DNA of 64,000 bases from Erinaceus europaeus (GCF_950295315.1 NC_080185.1:45427237-45491236); one strand, 5' to 3'. Shown: positions 33,875 through 45,764, counted from the stretch's first letter. The notes: generated by a model from the letters alone, not told the origin. Numbers and translations: made by a program.

Positions 33875-34130
33875 AAGGCGTCGGGCGTTAGCACAGCGGG
33901 TTAAGCGTGCTTGGCACTAAGCACAAGGACCAGCATGAGTATCCCAGTTCCACCCCCCGGTTCCCCACCTGCAGGGGAGTTGCTTCACAGATGGTAAAGT
34001 AGGTTGGCAGGTGTCTGTCTTTCTTTCCCCCTCTATGTTTTCCCCTCATCTCTCCATTTCTCTCTGTCCTATTTAACAATGTCCTCATCAATAACAACAA
34101 CAATAACTACAGCAATAAAAAAGGGCAACA
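33875..34130 (+). mobile_element. SINE inserted just upstream of L1-B ORF2
   Basis: tRNA-derived SINE beginning AAGGCGTCGGGCGTTAGCAC, with a CT-rich body and a tail ending AAAAAAGGGCAACA. A perfect duplication GAATTGTTGAATAAT lies at 33860-33874 and 34131-34145, overlapping the ORF2 start. Confidence 0.93.
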
Positions 34131-34143
34131 GAATTGTTGAATA

Positions 34144-36210
34144 ATGGCACTTCAATACATGCAATCCATAATACCAATAAATGTCAATGGCTTAAACTCA
34201 CCCATTAAAATGCACAGAGTGGGAGGATGGATCAGAAAACACAACCCAACCATATGCTGCTTGCAAGAATCCCACCTGACCCAACAAGACAAACACAGAC
34301 TTAATGTGAAAGGATGTAAAACTATCATACAGGCTAATGGAACACAATAAAAGGCAGGAACAACCATTCTCATCCCTGACACCATAGACATTAAATTAAA
34401 TACTGTAATAAAGAATAGGCATGGTCATTACATAATGATTAAAAGATCAATCAACCAAGAGGATTTAATGATTATTTACACCTATGCACCCAATAAGGAC
34501 CCATATAAATACATCAAACACTTACTGAAAGAGCTACAAGCATACATCAACAGTAATACAATAATAGTGGGAGATTTCAACACCCCACCCTCACACTTAG
34601 ACAGATCATGGAAGCAGAGAATCAACAAAGAAACAAGAGAATTAAATGAAGAGATGGACAGACTAGACATCATGGACATTTTCAGAGTCTTTCACCCCAA
34701 AAATCTGGAATACACATTCTTTTCAAATCCACACAGAACACCCTCAAGGATAGACCACAGATTAGGCCACAAAGGCAGTATCAACAAATTCAAGAGCATT
34801 GAAATCATCCCAAGTATCTTCTCAGAACACAGTGGTGTAAAGCTAACATTCAATAACAAACAGAAAATCACTAAAAGTCACAGAATTTGGAAACTAAACA
34901 CCATACTGTTTATGAACTGCTGGGTCAGAGAGACACTCAAGCAAGAAATTCAAATCTTCCTGAAAACAAATGAAAATGAAGACACAAGTTATCAAAATAT
35001 TTGGGAAATAGCTAAAGCTGCATTGAGAGGGAAACTCATAGCCATACAATCATATATTAAAGAACAAGAAAAAGCTCAAATGAACGACCTTACCACATTC
35101 CTTAAGAACTTAGAGGAAGAGGAACAAAGGAACTCTAAAGCAGCCAGAAGGATGGAAATCACTAAAATTAGAGCAGAAATAAACAAGATCAAAAATAAGA
35201 GAACCATACAAAAGATCAATGAAGCCCAATGTTGGTTCTTTGAAAAAATTGAATAAGATTGACAAACCCCTAGCCAGACTCACTAAAGAGAGAGAGAGAG
35301 AGAGAGAGGGGGGAGAGAGGACCCAAATAAATAGAATCATAAACATTAGAGGAGCTATCACAACTGACACCACAAAAATCCAGAAAATCATGCAAGACTT
35401 CTATGAAGAACTATACGCCACCAAGCTAGAAAATCTGGAAGAAATGGAAGATTTCCTGGAAACATATACCCTTCCAAAACTGAACCAAGAAGAACTACAA
35501 AACCTAAATGCACCAATCACAGAAAAAGAAATCAAAAGAGTTATTGAGAATCTTTCCAACAACAAAAGTCCTGGACCAGATGGTTTCACAAACAAATTCT
35601 ACAGAACTTTCAGGAAACAGCTAATACCTATACTAAAGCACTTCCACAAGATCGAAGAAACAGGAACACTCCCTTCCACCTTCTATGAAGACAACATCAC
35701 CCTGATACCAAAAGCAGATAGGGACACAACAAAAAAGGAAAACTACAGACCAATATCTCTGATGAACATAGATGCCAAAATATTAAACAAGATACTGGTC
35801 AACCGGATACAGCAGTATATCAAAAAGATTGTTCATCATGACCAAGTGGGATTTATCCCAGGAATGCAAGGCTGGTTTAACATTCATAAGTCAACCAATG
35901 TCATTCACCACATCAATAAAAGCAAAACCAAAAACCACATGATTATCTCAATAGATACAGAGAAAGCCTTTGACAAAATCCAACACCCATTCATGGGCAA
36001 AACACTACAAAAAAATGGGAATAGATGGGAAATCCCTCAAGACAGTGAAGACCATATACAGCAAACCTACAGCCAACATCATACTCAATGGACAGAAGCT
36101 GAAAGCATTCCCACTAATATCAGGGACTAGACAGGGTTGTCCATTGTCACCATTATTCCTCAACACAATATTGGAAGTTCTTGCCATAGCAATCAGGCAA
36201 GAGAAATAAA
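34144..36210 (+). pseudogene. L1-B ORF2 (endonuclease + partial RT)
   Basis: ATG at 34144 reads MALQYMQSIIPINVNGLNSP (the Asn of the endonuclease) and LQESH (catalytic Glu). A TAA stops it at ~34348. The frame reopens to 35256 with GDFNT, SRIDH and SEHSG, so the apparent Asp and His catalytic residues remain. A frameshift at ~35255 leads into the RT frame (35219-36130) with [11 protein letters not shown] (motif A); another shift follows near 36020. The YADD box and C-terminus are deleted: at ~36210 the sequence jumps to the last codons of ORF2. (GA)n at 35289-35309. Confidence 0.9.
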
Positions 36211-38421
36211 TCAAAGTCAGAAAGATAAAGATGAGTATGGGATGATCCCACTCATCAAGCGAAGTTGTGAAAGAAGAACAGAATGGGAAACTAAAAGCAG
36301 GATTTGACTAAATTTGTAGTAGGGCACCAAAATAAAAATCATGCGGTGAGGGTGAGGGTAAGGGTGGTCATTTGGCCTCCCGGGTCACTGGATGGGTGGG
36401 TGGGTGGGATGGGATACAGTCTTTTTTGGTGGTGAGAATAGTGTTTATGTATACTCCTATTAATTTGTAGTCATAATTTAACTATTTAATTAATATGAGA
36501 GGGGAAAAATTGATTGTATGTCTCAAACTTTTTAAAGCACAGACTGAGTCTTTTTAATACATAGGCTGAGTCTTTGATATGTTGACTCTCTCAAAAGCCT
36601 AGACCAATGAGAAAAGAAGCAAGTGGTGGCACAGCTATATACAAATAATGTCAAAGGACATAAATTATGATGATGTTGGGTATTATACAGCAAATCTTAA
36701 AAAAGGGATTTTTCAAAGTGAACCCAATTACCAAATAATGTGATTATAACAATAACTATCTATGGTCTTCTTGAACCCTAAGACAGCAGGAACCACACGT
36801 TTCTGCTACAGAGCCTATATTTTCCCCAGTCCTGGAATCTTGGCGTGGGGTGCACTTTCCTGCATGCTTCTCTCAAGTCATACTAAATAATATTGCATCA
36901 GCCAATCCCAACCTAATCAAAGCAAGAGTACCACCTCAGCTTGCTTCACTTCAGACTGTCCAGAGACTTCAGGTGTGGAATGACCACCCTTCGGCTTCAT
37001 TACTCAGGTGAGATTTTTCCTTTCATAGGATTCTCTAATTCCGTTCCAGGAGGTTCACTTCCGAACAAAGTCCCAAAACCTAGATATAGACCAGGTCCCT
37101 TAAGATAGAGCATATATTCATATGTATTCATAAATTAGGGCAAAATATATACCTGAAAGCAAAAATACACAATAGTCTGCAGTGAGTCAGTATAAAGTTC
37201 CTAATGAAATAGTATCCAATTAGATTTAGAAAACCTCTTCACCTACTTCCTATTACAGTTCTCTCACTCACTCCAAAGCTAACATTAGCAAAGCAGGGAC
37301 TTCAGAAGCTGAATAAGGGCAAGAGAGTGGCATACTTTAATGATGACTCTTTAGTCACTATCAGGCCACCCCATCAGCTGGGGCCCTATTGAGGAGTCCT
37401 GAGATTCCCAAACAGACATGATGGGCCTAGACCTCAAATAAATCCCTCTCCATTGATACAGGTCATCTCTATCAGGAACAACAAAAAAGATCCCTTTGTG
37501 TTCCCTCCATAGGACCTTTCCCTTAACTTGGATCAACAATGGTAGAGAATGTTCCATCCTCTGAAGGGAGCATGGACAACATACTCTGTGCTACACCTGA
37601 GGAAGATGGGTCTGATATTGGGGCAGCTTAGAACATTCCTACTCATGACCACAGAATGTGAGCTCAGATCTACAGGGATGCAGAGGTCACATAGACTCCT
37701 AAGCTGAATATAGGCTTCAGACCAAATCAAATCGATGGAACTTACAGTCAATGATCTTTATGACCCCTCCCCCATATTAGGTAGCTACTCTCTTCCCTGA
37801 TCCAGCTTTCTGTCCCTTTTCCAGCCATGACATCACCTCCCCAGACAATCACTGGGATCAATCTGCATGTAAGATTTCAGGCTGAGAAAAAAAAATGTAT
37901 AGCTACAGACCCTTTGAAATATAACTTAAATATACCTACTAGTTATCTACAAAATAGAGGACCCCCCAAAAAACTTCATCTGCACTCTTACAGCCTTTAG
38001 GTTCATGATTATTCAACAATTTGTTTGGTTTTGTATATTAACTCTTTTTTCAGCCACCAGGTTCCAGATGCTACCATGATGCCAACCAGACTTCCCTGGA
38101 CAGATGACCCCACCAATATGTCCTGGAGCTTGCTTCCTCAGATACCGACCCTACTAGGGAAAGAGAGAGGCAGGCTGGGAGTATGTATTGACCAGTCAAC
38201 ACCCATGTTCAGAAGGAAAGCAATTATAGAAGCTAGACCTTCCACCTTCTGCATCCCACAATGACCTTGCGTCCATACTCCTAGAGGGATAAAGAATAGG
38301 AAAGCTATCAGGGGAGGGGATGGGATACGGAGATGTGGTGGTGGGAATTGTGTGGAGTTGTACCCCTCTTATCCTATGGTTTTGTTAATTTATCCTTTTT
38401 AAAATAAATTTAATTTTTTTA
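36211..38421 (+). mobile_element. L1-B 3' UTR, long form
   Basis: About 2.2 kb, against 1.35 kb in L1-A and L1-C. The extra segment is ~37186-37970. Carries the G-rich motif at 36394-36408. The terminal block with 'gaagcaattatagaagctag' leads to an AAAATAAATTTAATTTTTTT end. Confidence 0.85.
36394..36408 (+). promoter_or_regulatory. G-quadruplex motif, L1-B 3' UTR
   Basis: Four GGG runs separated by single T: a canonical short-loop quadruplex pattern. Confidence 0.8.
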
Positions 38422-38548
38422 AAAGAATAGGAAAGCTATCGGGGAGGAGAGGGGATATGGACTTCTAGTGGTGGGAATTGTGTGGAATTGTACCCCTCTT
38501 ATCCTCTGGACTTGTCAGGGTTTCCATTTTATAAATAAATAATAATAA
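38422..38548 (+). mobile_element. L1 3' terminus hosting L1-B (right part)
   Basis: Continues 32605-32793 after the duplicated target site. Ends ATAAATAAATAATAATAAAG. Confidence 0.85.
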
Positions 38549-38569
38549 AGAATGGTCTCCATTAAAAGA

Positions 38570-38586
38570 GAGAGGGGGATGGGAAG

Positions 38587-38613
<27 letters not shown>
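38570..38613. repeat. (GA)n-rich tract
   Basis: GA repeat, pure at 38589-38612, between two L1 pieces. Confidence 0.9.
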
Positions 38614-38617
<4 letters not shown>

Positions 38618-38618
<1 letters not shown>

Positions 38619-38914
38619 ATAAGTGTTAGGAGGATGTGGAGAAAGAGAGAGAGGAACTCTATTACACTGCTGGAGTGAATGCAAATTGGTACAGCCACTA
38701 TGGAGAATAGTATGGAGAATCCTTAAACAAATAGAAATGGGAATACCTTATGACTCACTAGTTCCACTACTAGGCATTTACCGAAAAGATACAACAAAAG
38801 TAATTCAAAGGGATATATGAACCCCCATGTTTATAGCAGCTTTACTAAAAATAGCAAAAAATTAGAAACGACCAAAATAGCCTTCAGCAAGTGACTGGAT
38901 AAAAAAGTTAAGGA
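38618..38914 (+). mobile_element. Old L1 ORF2 fragment (left of SINE)
   Basis: ORF2 C-terminal sequence, with a frame reading [20 protein letters not shown] as in other L1s. Interrupted at AAAAAAGTTAAGGA by the following SINE and continued at 39228-39545. Confidence 0.85.
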
Positions 38915-39213
38915 GGGAGTCGGGCTGTAGTGCAGCGGGTTAAGTGCAGGTGGCACAAAGCACAAGGACCGGCATAAGGATCCCGGTTCGAACCCCGGCT
39001 CCCCACCTGCAGGGGAGTCACTTCACAGGCGGTGAAGCAGGTCTGCAGGTGTCTATCTTTCTCTCCTCTGTCTTCCCCTCCTCTCTCCATTTCTCTCTGT
39101 CCTATCCAAGAACGACAACAACAATAATAACTACAACAATAAAACAACAAGGGCAACAAAAGGGAATAAATAAATTAAATAAATATTTAAAAAATTTAAA
39201 AAAGAAATCTTTA
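38915..39213 (+). mobile_element. tRNA-derived SINE, best-preserved copy
   Basis: Pol III A box TAGTGCAGCGG at 38928-38938 fits TRGYNNARNNG exactly; the B box GGTTCGAACCC starts at 38985. Then CCCACCTGCAGGGGAG, a CT-rich body, 'ctgtcctatccaagaacg', (CAA/AAT)n and 'gggcaacaaaaggg'. A perfect target duplication AAAAAAGTTAAGGA lies at 38901-38914 and 39214-39227. Low divergence suggests a young copy. The open frames over it are shadows. Confidence 0.95.
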
Positions 39214-39227
39214 AAAAAAGTTAAGGA

Positions 39228-39545
39228 ATATACATTCAATGAATTATCACTCAGCAATAAAAAATTATGATAATGTATCCTTTGGAATAATGTGAATAGG
39301 ATTAGAGAAGATTATGCTTAGTGAAGCATGTAAGGAGGTAAGGAATGTTTTCACTCATATAAATAGCTGGATATACAAGTGTGAAAAAATATGTCAACCT
39401 CTATCTAAGACTATGGGAGAACTATAGTGGTGATCTATGAAGGTAAGGATGGGCCTACAAACCTTTGGTGACAGGAAAGCCATAAAAAATAATAAAACCA
39501 GGCTATACTATAAACCATTACTCAATAAAACTCATTTTAAAATTT
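39228..39545 (+). mobile_element. Old L1 ORF2 end and 3' UTR (right of SINE)
   Basis: Contains ACTCAGCAATAAAAAATTAT, a 'ttagtgaagcatgtaagg' type ORF2 end, and a worn 3' UTR ending CTCAATAAAACTC. Partner of 38618-38914. Confidence 0.75.
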
Positions 39546-39702
39546 AAAAAAGAAAATTATTTGCTATAATTTATTCAATATGGTCTTTGCTCCCTCCCCA
39601 GATTAAAAAAATGATTTACCATGCTAGATGCTATTAAGAATGCTACAATTCTTTGGGAGGGTACATGTTAAGATATTATACTTAAGAAGGCATTGGAGTG
39701 GT

Positions 39703-39836
39703 CTGGGAGGTGGCTCAGTTGATAGGGTGTTGGATAGGTCCTAAGTTCAGTCCCTGGCAGCAAATGTACCAGAGTAATGTCTGGTTCTTTCACTCTCCCA
39801 TCTTTTCTCATGAATCAATAAATAAAATCTTAATGA
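39703..39836 (+). mobile_element. SINE, class II type
   Basis: Head 'gaggtggctcagttgatagg', 'cctaagttcagtccctggca', then GCAAATGTACCAGAGTAATG and a tail AATAAATAAAATCTT that runs into the purine tract. Confidence 0.8.
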
Positions 39837-40022
39837 AGAAGGAGGAGGATGAGGAGGAGGAGGAAGAAGAAGAAGAAGAAGGAGAAGAAGAAGAAGAAGG
39901 AGAAGGAGAAGGAGGAGGAGGAGAAGGAGAAGGAGAAGGAGAAGGAGAAGGAGAAGGAGAAGGAGAAGGAGAAGAAGGAGGAGAAGGAGAAGGAGAAGAA
40001 GGAGAAGAAGAAGAAGAAAAAG
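39834..40022 (+). repeat. Polypurine (GAA/GGA)n tract
   Basis: About 185 bases of almost unbroken purine: only one T interrupts, near 39850. GAA and GGA units alternate in blocks. It probably grew from the A-rich tail of the adjacent SINE. The Glu/Lys, Ser/Pro and Phe/Ser frames are artefacts. Confidence 0.95.
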
Positions 40023-40304
40023 TCGTCATTGGAAACACTTGATTTCAACCTTCCTATATTACTTTGAGGGGTTCAAGATTTCAGTGGAAGAAGTAATTGC
40101 ATATGTGATAGGAATAATGGGAGAATTAGAATTAAAAGTAGAACTGAAGTTGTGACTGAATTCCTATCGATCTCATGGTAGAACTTGAACAGAATGCTTC
40201 TTACCAAAGGCAGCTATGCTCACCACCATACCACCAATCCTTCCCAGATTATTATGTATGAACAAGGAAACTGCATTTTTGTCATTACTTGGACTTTACC
40301 AATC
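40023..40304. other. No recognised feature
   Basis: A weak reversed SINE-head resemblance at ~40195-40250 is too worn to call. Confidence 0.4.
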
Positions 40305-40448
40305 TAAGTTGACTTCTTCAGATAGAGATGGAGACAGAAGATGAGGAAAAAACACCACAGCAATGACGCTTCCTCCAATAGTCTTGGCCAGACTTGAACC
40401 TGGACCACATTCATAGACTTTGGTACACTCCTAGGTGATCTTTCAGGA
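40305..40448 (-). mobile_element. SINE relic
   Basis: 'cagatagagatggagacaga' left part, then CCAGACTTGAACCTGG (B-box-like in reverse) and a CTAGGTGATCTTTCAGG end. Confidence 0.55.
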
Positions 40449-40974
40449 TCTAAAGCAGCTTTTTTTTAAGGAAGATGTTGTAAAGGTCATAAAAACAACA
40501 AAGAATGTAGACTATTACATAATCTAAGTTGGCAGAAAGTACACTTTTGAGAGGACCGATTGTAACTTTGAAAGAAATTCTCCTGTAGGGTAAACATTAA
40601 CCAAGACAGCATACCAGCATGGTACTGAAAGGTCACTTGTGAAAAGAAGAGTCAACGTATGCAACAATCTTCACTATTATCTTGTTTCAAGAAACAGTCA
40701 CACACACCCAATCTTTGAAGTCACTACAACGATCAGTAGCCATCAACATGGAGGCTTGACAGTCCAGTGGCAAGATTTCTATTGGCTAAAGGTTCAAACA
40801 AAGGTTAGCAATTTCAGTAATTAAAGATTTTAGATAAATGTATGTACATTGATTTTAGACAGATGATTATTGCACATTAGTTCTTCACAATAGAGTGTGG
40901 ACCTTTTTATTGCTAATGTTATTACTATTAATTGTCACCAGTGTTACCTCTGGAGTTCAGTACTTGTATTATGA
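40449..40974. other. No recognised feature
   Basis: Unique-looking DNA; short open frames only. Confidence 0.45.
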
Positions 40975-41197
40975 TTCCATTATTTCTGATGGCCATATTT
41001 TCCTTGTTTTTCTTTCTTTTACCTTACAGGACAGACAGAAATGAGGTGAAAGAGAGAAAATGAGAAAGAGAAACACCTAAGGCAATGCTTTACAACCCAT
41101 GAAGCCTCCCCTCTGTGAGCGTTGTCTGAGGGCTTGAGTTCAAGCCCTCAAGCATTGTAACATGCACACTTTACCCAGTGTGCCACAGTCTCATCCC
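40975..41197 (-). mobile_element. SINE, worn
   Basis: GA-rich body at 41030-41070, 'catgaagcctcccctctgtg', a B-box-like GAGTTCAAGCCCTCAAG and an end 'cccagtgtgccacagtctc'. Confidence 0.7.
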
Positions 41198-41344
41198 TGA
41201 GCATAATTTCTATATGCCATTGGAAACCAAAAATTTTGTGTGACTTTCTTTGAGATGCACACTTATTGTGGTAGTATGCAGTTCAACTTGGAATAACTCT
41301 TCTCAGAGGCATACTTATATTTGCAAACATCAATCTGTCTTTTA

Positions 41345-41597
41345 ATTTTTTTAATTTTTATTTTACCTTTTTATTGTTGTAGTTATTATTATTGTCATGG
41401 CCAGATAGGACAGAGAGAAATGGAGAAAGGAGGGGAAGACAGAGAGGGGGAGAGAAAGACAGACATCTGCAGACCTGCTTCACTGCCTGTGAAGCGACTC
41501 CCCTGCTGGTGGGGAGCCGGGGCTCGAACTGGGATCCTTAAGCCAGTCCTTGTGCTTAGTGCCACCTGTGCTTAACCCGCTGTGCCCAACTCCCTCG
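41345..41597 (-). mobile_element. tRNA-derived SINE
   Basis: The reverse complement has the head (CAGCGGGTTAAGCACAGG near-match), GGTTCGAGCC-type B box, body and tail. The 84-residue frame is a shadow. Confidence 0.9.
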
Positions 41598-42044
41598 ATC
41601 TGTCTTTTAAAACTACCACCCCCATACTGCTCCCCCCACACACATCTGGACACACACACACTGATCATTTGAAATGCAGCTAAATTTTCATCAGTTCCTA
41701 CTTTCAAATAAACATTTGCAAAATGGTGCTATTGTGCATTTCAGTTTTCATACAGACTTTAAAAGTAACATTCATTTTTCCCTCTGATTTTTGGGTCTTT
41801 GAAAATTACCACTTGAAGTTCAACTTCAGGTATTGCAAATCATTGATTTATGTGAGCACCAGAATGGTAATAAATGAAAAAAAAAAAAAGAGCTATCTTT
41901 CCTAATATGCCACTGATTTAAACAAAACAGTAAAAAGGAATAAAATATTCAGGCAAAATTGCATTTACTTTTCCTCATTTTAACTAAGAGTTCCTTTCAG
42001 ATATTTATAACTTTTGTAATAAAGCAAAATAATCCCTCTGCAAA
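41598..42044. other. No recognised feature
   Basis: CA-rich start (41635-41660), then unique AT-rich DNA. Confidence 0.45.
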
Positions 42045-42063
42045 AAAATACATATATATACAA

Positions 42064-42101
<38 letters not shown>
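42045..42101. repeat. (TA)n-(TG)n microsatellite
   Basis: Compound TA/TG run, similar in structure to 7303-7369. Confidence 0.95.
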
Positions 42102-42102
<1 letters not shown>

Positions 42103-43224
42103 TGTGTGGTCTAGTATATCAACAATTGTGAATATTAAAAAATAAACTAACTTTTGATGAGCAGCTATAGACAAATGTGAAATTCATTTACAGCATAATC
42201 ATTGTTGATTCCACTAAGAATTGTTTCACCTAATAGAAATATAAAAAATCAAAATTCCTCTTAAAAACTCAAAATTAATCATTTTATTAGATTTACATGG
42301 TAGCCAGAAAAGTAGCCAAACAAATTTCCAGAACTTCAGCCTCTTCTTATTGAATATGATTCAGTGTCAATTTCCTGCTCTAGATGAAACCCACAATAAA
42401 AATGCACTTAATAGAAGAGACATGGAATATTGGATAACAGACATAACTCATTGCTTCCTCCATATGGAATTAATAAAGAGATGAGATATAATGTCAAATG
42501 AGTCATCATTTTTCAAATTTTCCAACAACTGGAAATTTGCCATCCATCTCAAACGTTTGTGACTTCTAGCAAGATTTAGGGCACGAAGCTATTGGGTGAA
42601 AAAGGTTTGGTGAGGTTTCAAGCAATTCAGATCTTTTTCTATGTTTGTATGGGTTTGATTGAAGGGAAAAAAGCCTGAAGTGTTAAACTGATTAAATCAA
42701 ATGTGTGCTAAATTAGTTAAACAAGGTGGTCATTAAACAGAGATGGTTTTAATACCTTGGAAGACTCCATAAGCAAACCAAAATCCACGCTTACAAATGA
42801 AATAAAAATACAGTGAAAACAAGTAGACAGACAATATTGTGAAAGTATGTGAGATAATATTATTAGGGCCGAGACAAATAAGACATGGAGTAGATAGTTC
42901 AGAGAGAAAGAGTACACCTCCTTCATTGTGTTGGAATCAGAGAATTATTTGGGCATAAGCACCAAGAGTAAACAGAAAGATCAAGGAGAATGTGGTCCAA
43001 ATGTTTAACCAGATAACCTCCTGAGGACATTGACATGTTTGAAGCAAACTGCAGCAGAGGTAATAGAGGGAGGACCATGGCACATTTTGTTTTAAGACCT
43101 TGGTAGTTCTGTGACTGATCAATCCACTTTCAGGCAGTGCCTTGTGATTCACACTTGTGATTGGTTGTATTGGGTCATGGGTTACATAAAGGTTCAAGGG
43201 AAATGTAGTTATATTTTCAAGTGT
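42102..43224. other. Low-repeat interval, no gene recognised
   Basis: More than 1.1 kb without SINE or L1 signatures, one of the longest repeat-free runs in the window. No frame with protein-like content. Confidence 0.5.
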
Positions 43225-43765
43225 GTGTGTGTGTGTGGGGGGGGTGATGGTATTAGTACAGTAGTTAGCACATAGGTACTACTTCTCATCTCCCTGTAAC
43301 ACTGTCTCCCCCAACCAAGGTCCTGTTCACCATCAAGCACCAGGACCCCAGTGTTTCTCCACCTGTACCCTCCTCCTACTTCCCCAGAGTCCTTTGTTTT
43401 GGTGCAATATATCACATCCAGTCCAAGTATCACCTTATGTTTCCCCTTTTTTTCCTTGTTTCTTAGATTCCACTTATGAGTGAGAATAGCCAGAAATCAT
43501 CCATCTCCTTTTGGTTTATCTTACTTTAACATGATTCCTTCAATTTCTATCCAAGATGAGGCAAAGGAAATGACTTCATCATTTTTAACAGCTTCATAGT
43601 ATTCCATTACGTATAAATACTACAACTATAATACTCATTCATCTGTTCATTAGCATAAGGGTTGCTTCCAAGTTTTGGTTACTATAACTTGTGCTGCTAT
43701 GAACTTAAGTGTACATAGGTCTCTTCAGATAGGTATCTTTGTTTCCTTTGAATAGAAAAATGTAG
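43225..43765 (-). mobile_element. Old L1: ORF2 end and 3' UTR
   Basis: Left part is the reversed 3' UTR ('cccagagtcctttgttttgg'). Right part (43470-43765) is the reversed ORF2 end (TTCATAGTATTCCATTACG). A TG/G-rich run lies at 43220-43242. Confidence 0.8.
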
Positions 43766-44864
43766 TTGTTAAGTCTTGGTCACCAGCAGAGGATTTGCAT
43801 TCAGTAGATAGTCTTTTGAGAACAGATGCCCAAATAGTGGCAAGAAAAGATCGCAAATACACATGCTTGCTTCAGAAACACACAAATTGAAAGATTTGAA
43901 GTAAAATTGGTTCCAACCTTTTTCAGTCTTCAGCTTTGTCCTTTTGTGACAAAAGGACTATTTGGGTTATTTATAGCTAGGGCTTCGGGGGAAAATTTCC
44001 AGTCAACTCACAGTGTAGATTAAGCCACTGAAAAATGGCAATTGTGAGACATATTCAATAGTGTTCTGTAAAAGAACTCATTTCACCACCATAACGATGA
44101 GACACTGGTATTTGGCAAAGTGATTCCATAGATTTATAGCTTCATCATCTGCTTTGCTGATTGCTAGTCTCTCAAGGACAAATGTGCTTTCAGACACAAT
44201 TGTAAATAATATCCAAAATAATACAACACTGCATCTACCCTGAATAGATATTCCATAATTAGGAAAAGTTGCTAAATAAAGTTAATCGAGCATTTGGAGG
44301 GCTGTATGAAGCACTCCATTTTATTTCTTCCCTAGAGGGCCGTGTTAGATTTTTATTTCAAAATATCATTCATTCTTCCATTGGTCATTTCTTATATGTT
44401 AACAGTTGAAGTGGTGTTTGGTGACATGTCACCAATTTTCACTCCAGAGCTCCCAGGTATCCCCCTTTTTTTTAAAATACTTGGAGTTTTGACAATGACT
44501 AAGCCCTTCAGCTGTGATATGAGAGACAACTAATGTTTGAGAGAAGCATAAGCCACTTTACAGAGAAACATCTGTTTGGAAAAGAACACTATTCTGCTAA
44601 ACCCTAGGTAGGGGAAGTCACCTAGAATTCAGAGTGAACAATGATTAAACACTAAAATTATTTATCTCCATCACCTCTTGACATTTATGTGGTATCTATC
44701 ATAACACCTCTGGTAACTCTTTTCAGATTTGTGAAAACAATAGAACCACTGAAATTACTCAGCAATTTATTCAAAAAGCAATAGACAAGTCCACTGAATA
44801 AGAAACATTATTTTTGCTACTAATGCAGAAGGATGCCCATTAGGAAAGCAATGCACATATTCAT
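43766..44864. other. Low-repeat interval, no gene recognised
   Basis: The open frame at 44342-44533 (63 residues) has no domain I recognise and ends within ordinary intergenic sequence; not called. Confidence 0.45.
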
Positions 44865-45200
44865 GACTGTCTTGAGGGCTTGATGGACATTTAAACTGTT
44901 TCCAGGTTCGTTGTTTTTTTTTTTTTAAATAAAAACAATGCTGCAAAACAGCCTTGTATGTGCATTAGAAATATCAATAGACACCATTAAGTTGTCTACC
45001 AAAGGCTTTTTTTTTTTTTTTTTTGGCAGTATAGGAAGGTGCTTACCTCGGGAGGAACTGTCAGTGTTTTCATCTGCTTCAATCTGATAGGGAGAAATGG
45101 TATCTGACTGTTGCTTTCATTTGCATTTTTTAAACAACTGAGGGAAATGTGTCCTCTTCATTTATATTAGTCTTGATGAAATATATCCTTTTTAAAGCAA
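44865..45200 (-). mobile_element. Ancient L1 ORF2 fragment
   Basis: The reverse complement carries L1 ORF2 landmarks: 'gatggacatttaaactg' and AAACAATGCTGC lie in reverse at the left, and 'aatggtatctgactgttgc' at the right. Two T runs (44912, 45007) interrupt it. Confidence 0.65.
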
Positions 45201-45499
45201 GTTTTAAGTAAAACTAAATTTAGCAAAAAATTCTGAATTTTCATTAAGTCCTTTCCTAAGGAGACGCTGATTAACTGATGAGAGCATTTCAGTGACTCAC
45301 CTTGAATGTCTGCATTTGAGGTTTGTAGACTTTCCTCCCAATTTTCGGAAGATTTAATTTGAATGGGCCTCTAGCTATGTCTCTTTCAGAAGTGAACTTC
45401 AGAACACATCTCACACTCTCCTTCCAGCTGTCAGTGATGGAAAAGACATAAATGGGAAAGACAAAAAGAATACTAATAATACCAACAGAAACACCACCA

Positions 45500-45625
45500 C
45501 TACTACTACTAGCATTGATGCTTGCTTTGTAATTGGCGTTTTTCTAAGTCCTTTACCATACTATCTTATTTAGTTCTTAAATGAAAGTGTGATACGACTA
45601 TGACACCTGTGATTTCATTGGTGAC
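45500..45625 (+). mobile_element. Possible MIR-like relic
   Basis: The order 'tttctaagtcctttaccat', 'ttatttagttcttaaatg' resembles the MIR core (…AAGCACTTTAC… ATTTAATCCTCAC). Weak, by eye only. Confidence 0.3.
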
Positions 45626-45764
45626 CCAAGCTGCATTCTCAGCTGAAGAGATCAGCCTTCCTTAAATAGAGACAAGTCTTGATTGAAGAGGTGTACAATT
45701 GTTGTGCTTTTCTACCGGAACCTCCAGACAAGCTTAGTTAAGTACTTAATTTTATTTGTATGAT

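Larger units (their letters stand above)
32794..38421 (+). mobile_element. L1-B: LINE-1 with 5' UTR, internally deleted
   Basis: Bounded by a perfect 16-bp target-site duplication AAAGAATAGGAAAGCT (32778-32793 and 38422-38437). Order: 5' UTR 32794-33360, ORF1 end remnant 33361-33840, ORF2 34144-36210, long-form 3' UTR 36211-38421. It is interrupted by a short L1 end (33538-33798) and a SINE (33875-34130). Deletions removed the rest of the 5' UTR plus most of ORF1, and the ORF2 C-terminal third. Confidence 0.93.

Noticed and set aside
37186..37970. Intron removal as the origin of the short 3' UTR
   Set aside because: A good donor-like GTGAGT exists at the left end, but the short form retains GTGAGT, so that site was not used.
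38928..38995. Possible tRNA gene (perfect A and B boxes)
   Set aside because: The boxes belong to the SINE head. No cloverleaf or acceptor stem closes, and many copies are scattered over the window.
39698..40067. Acidic Glu/Gly and Lys/Glu repeat 'proteins' and a Ser/Pro frame
   Set aside because: All six frames stay open because the tract is purine-only; it is low-complexity DNA, not a gene.
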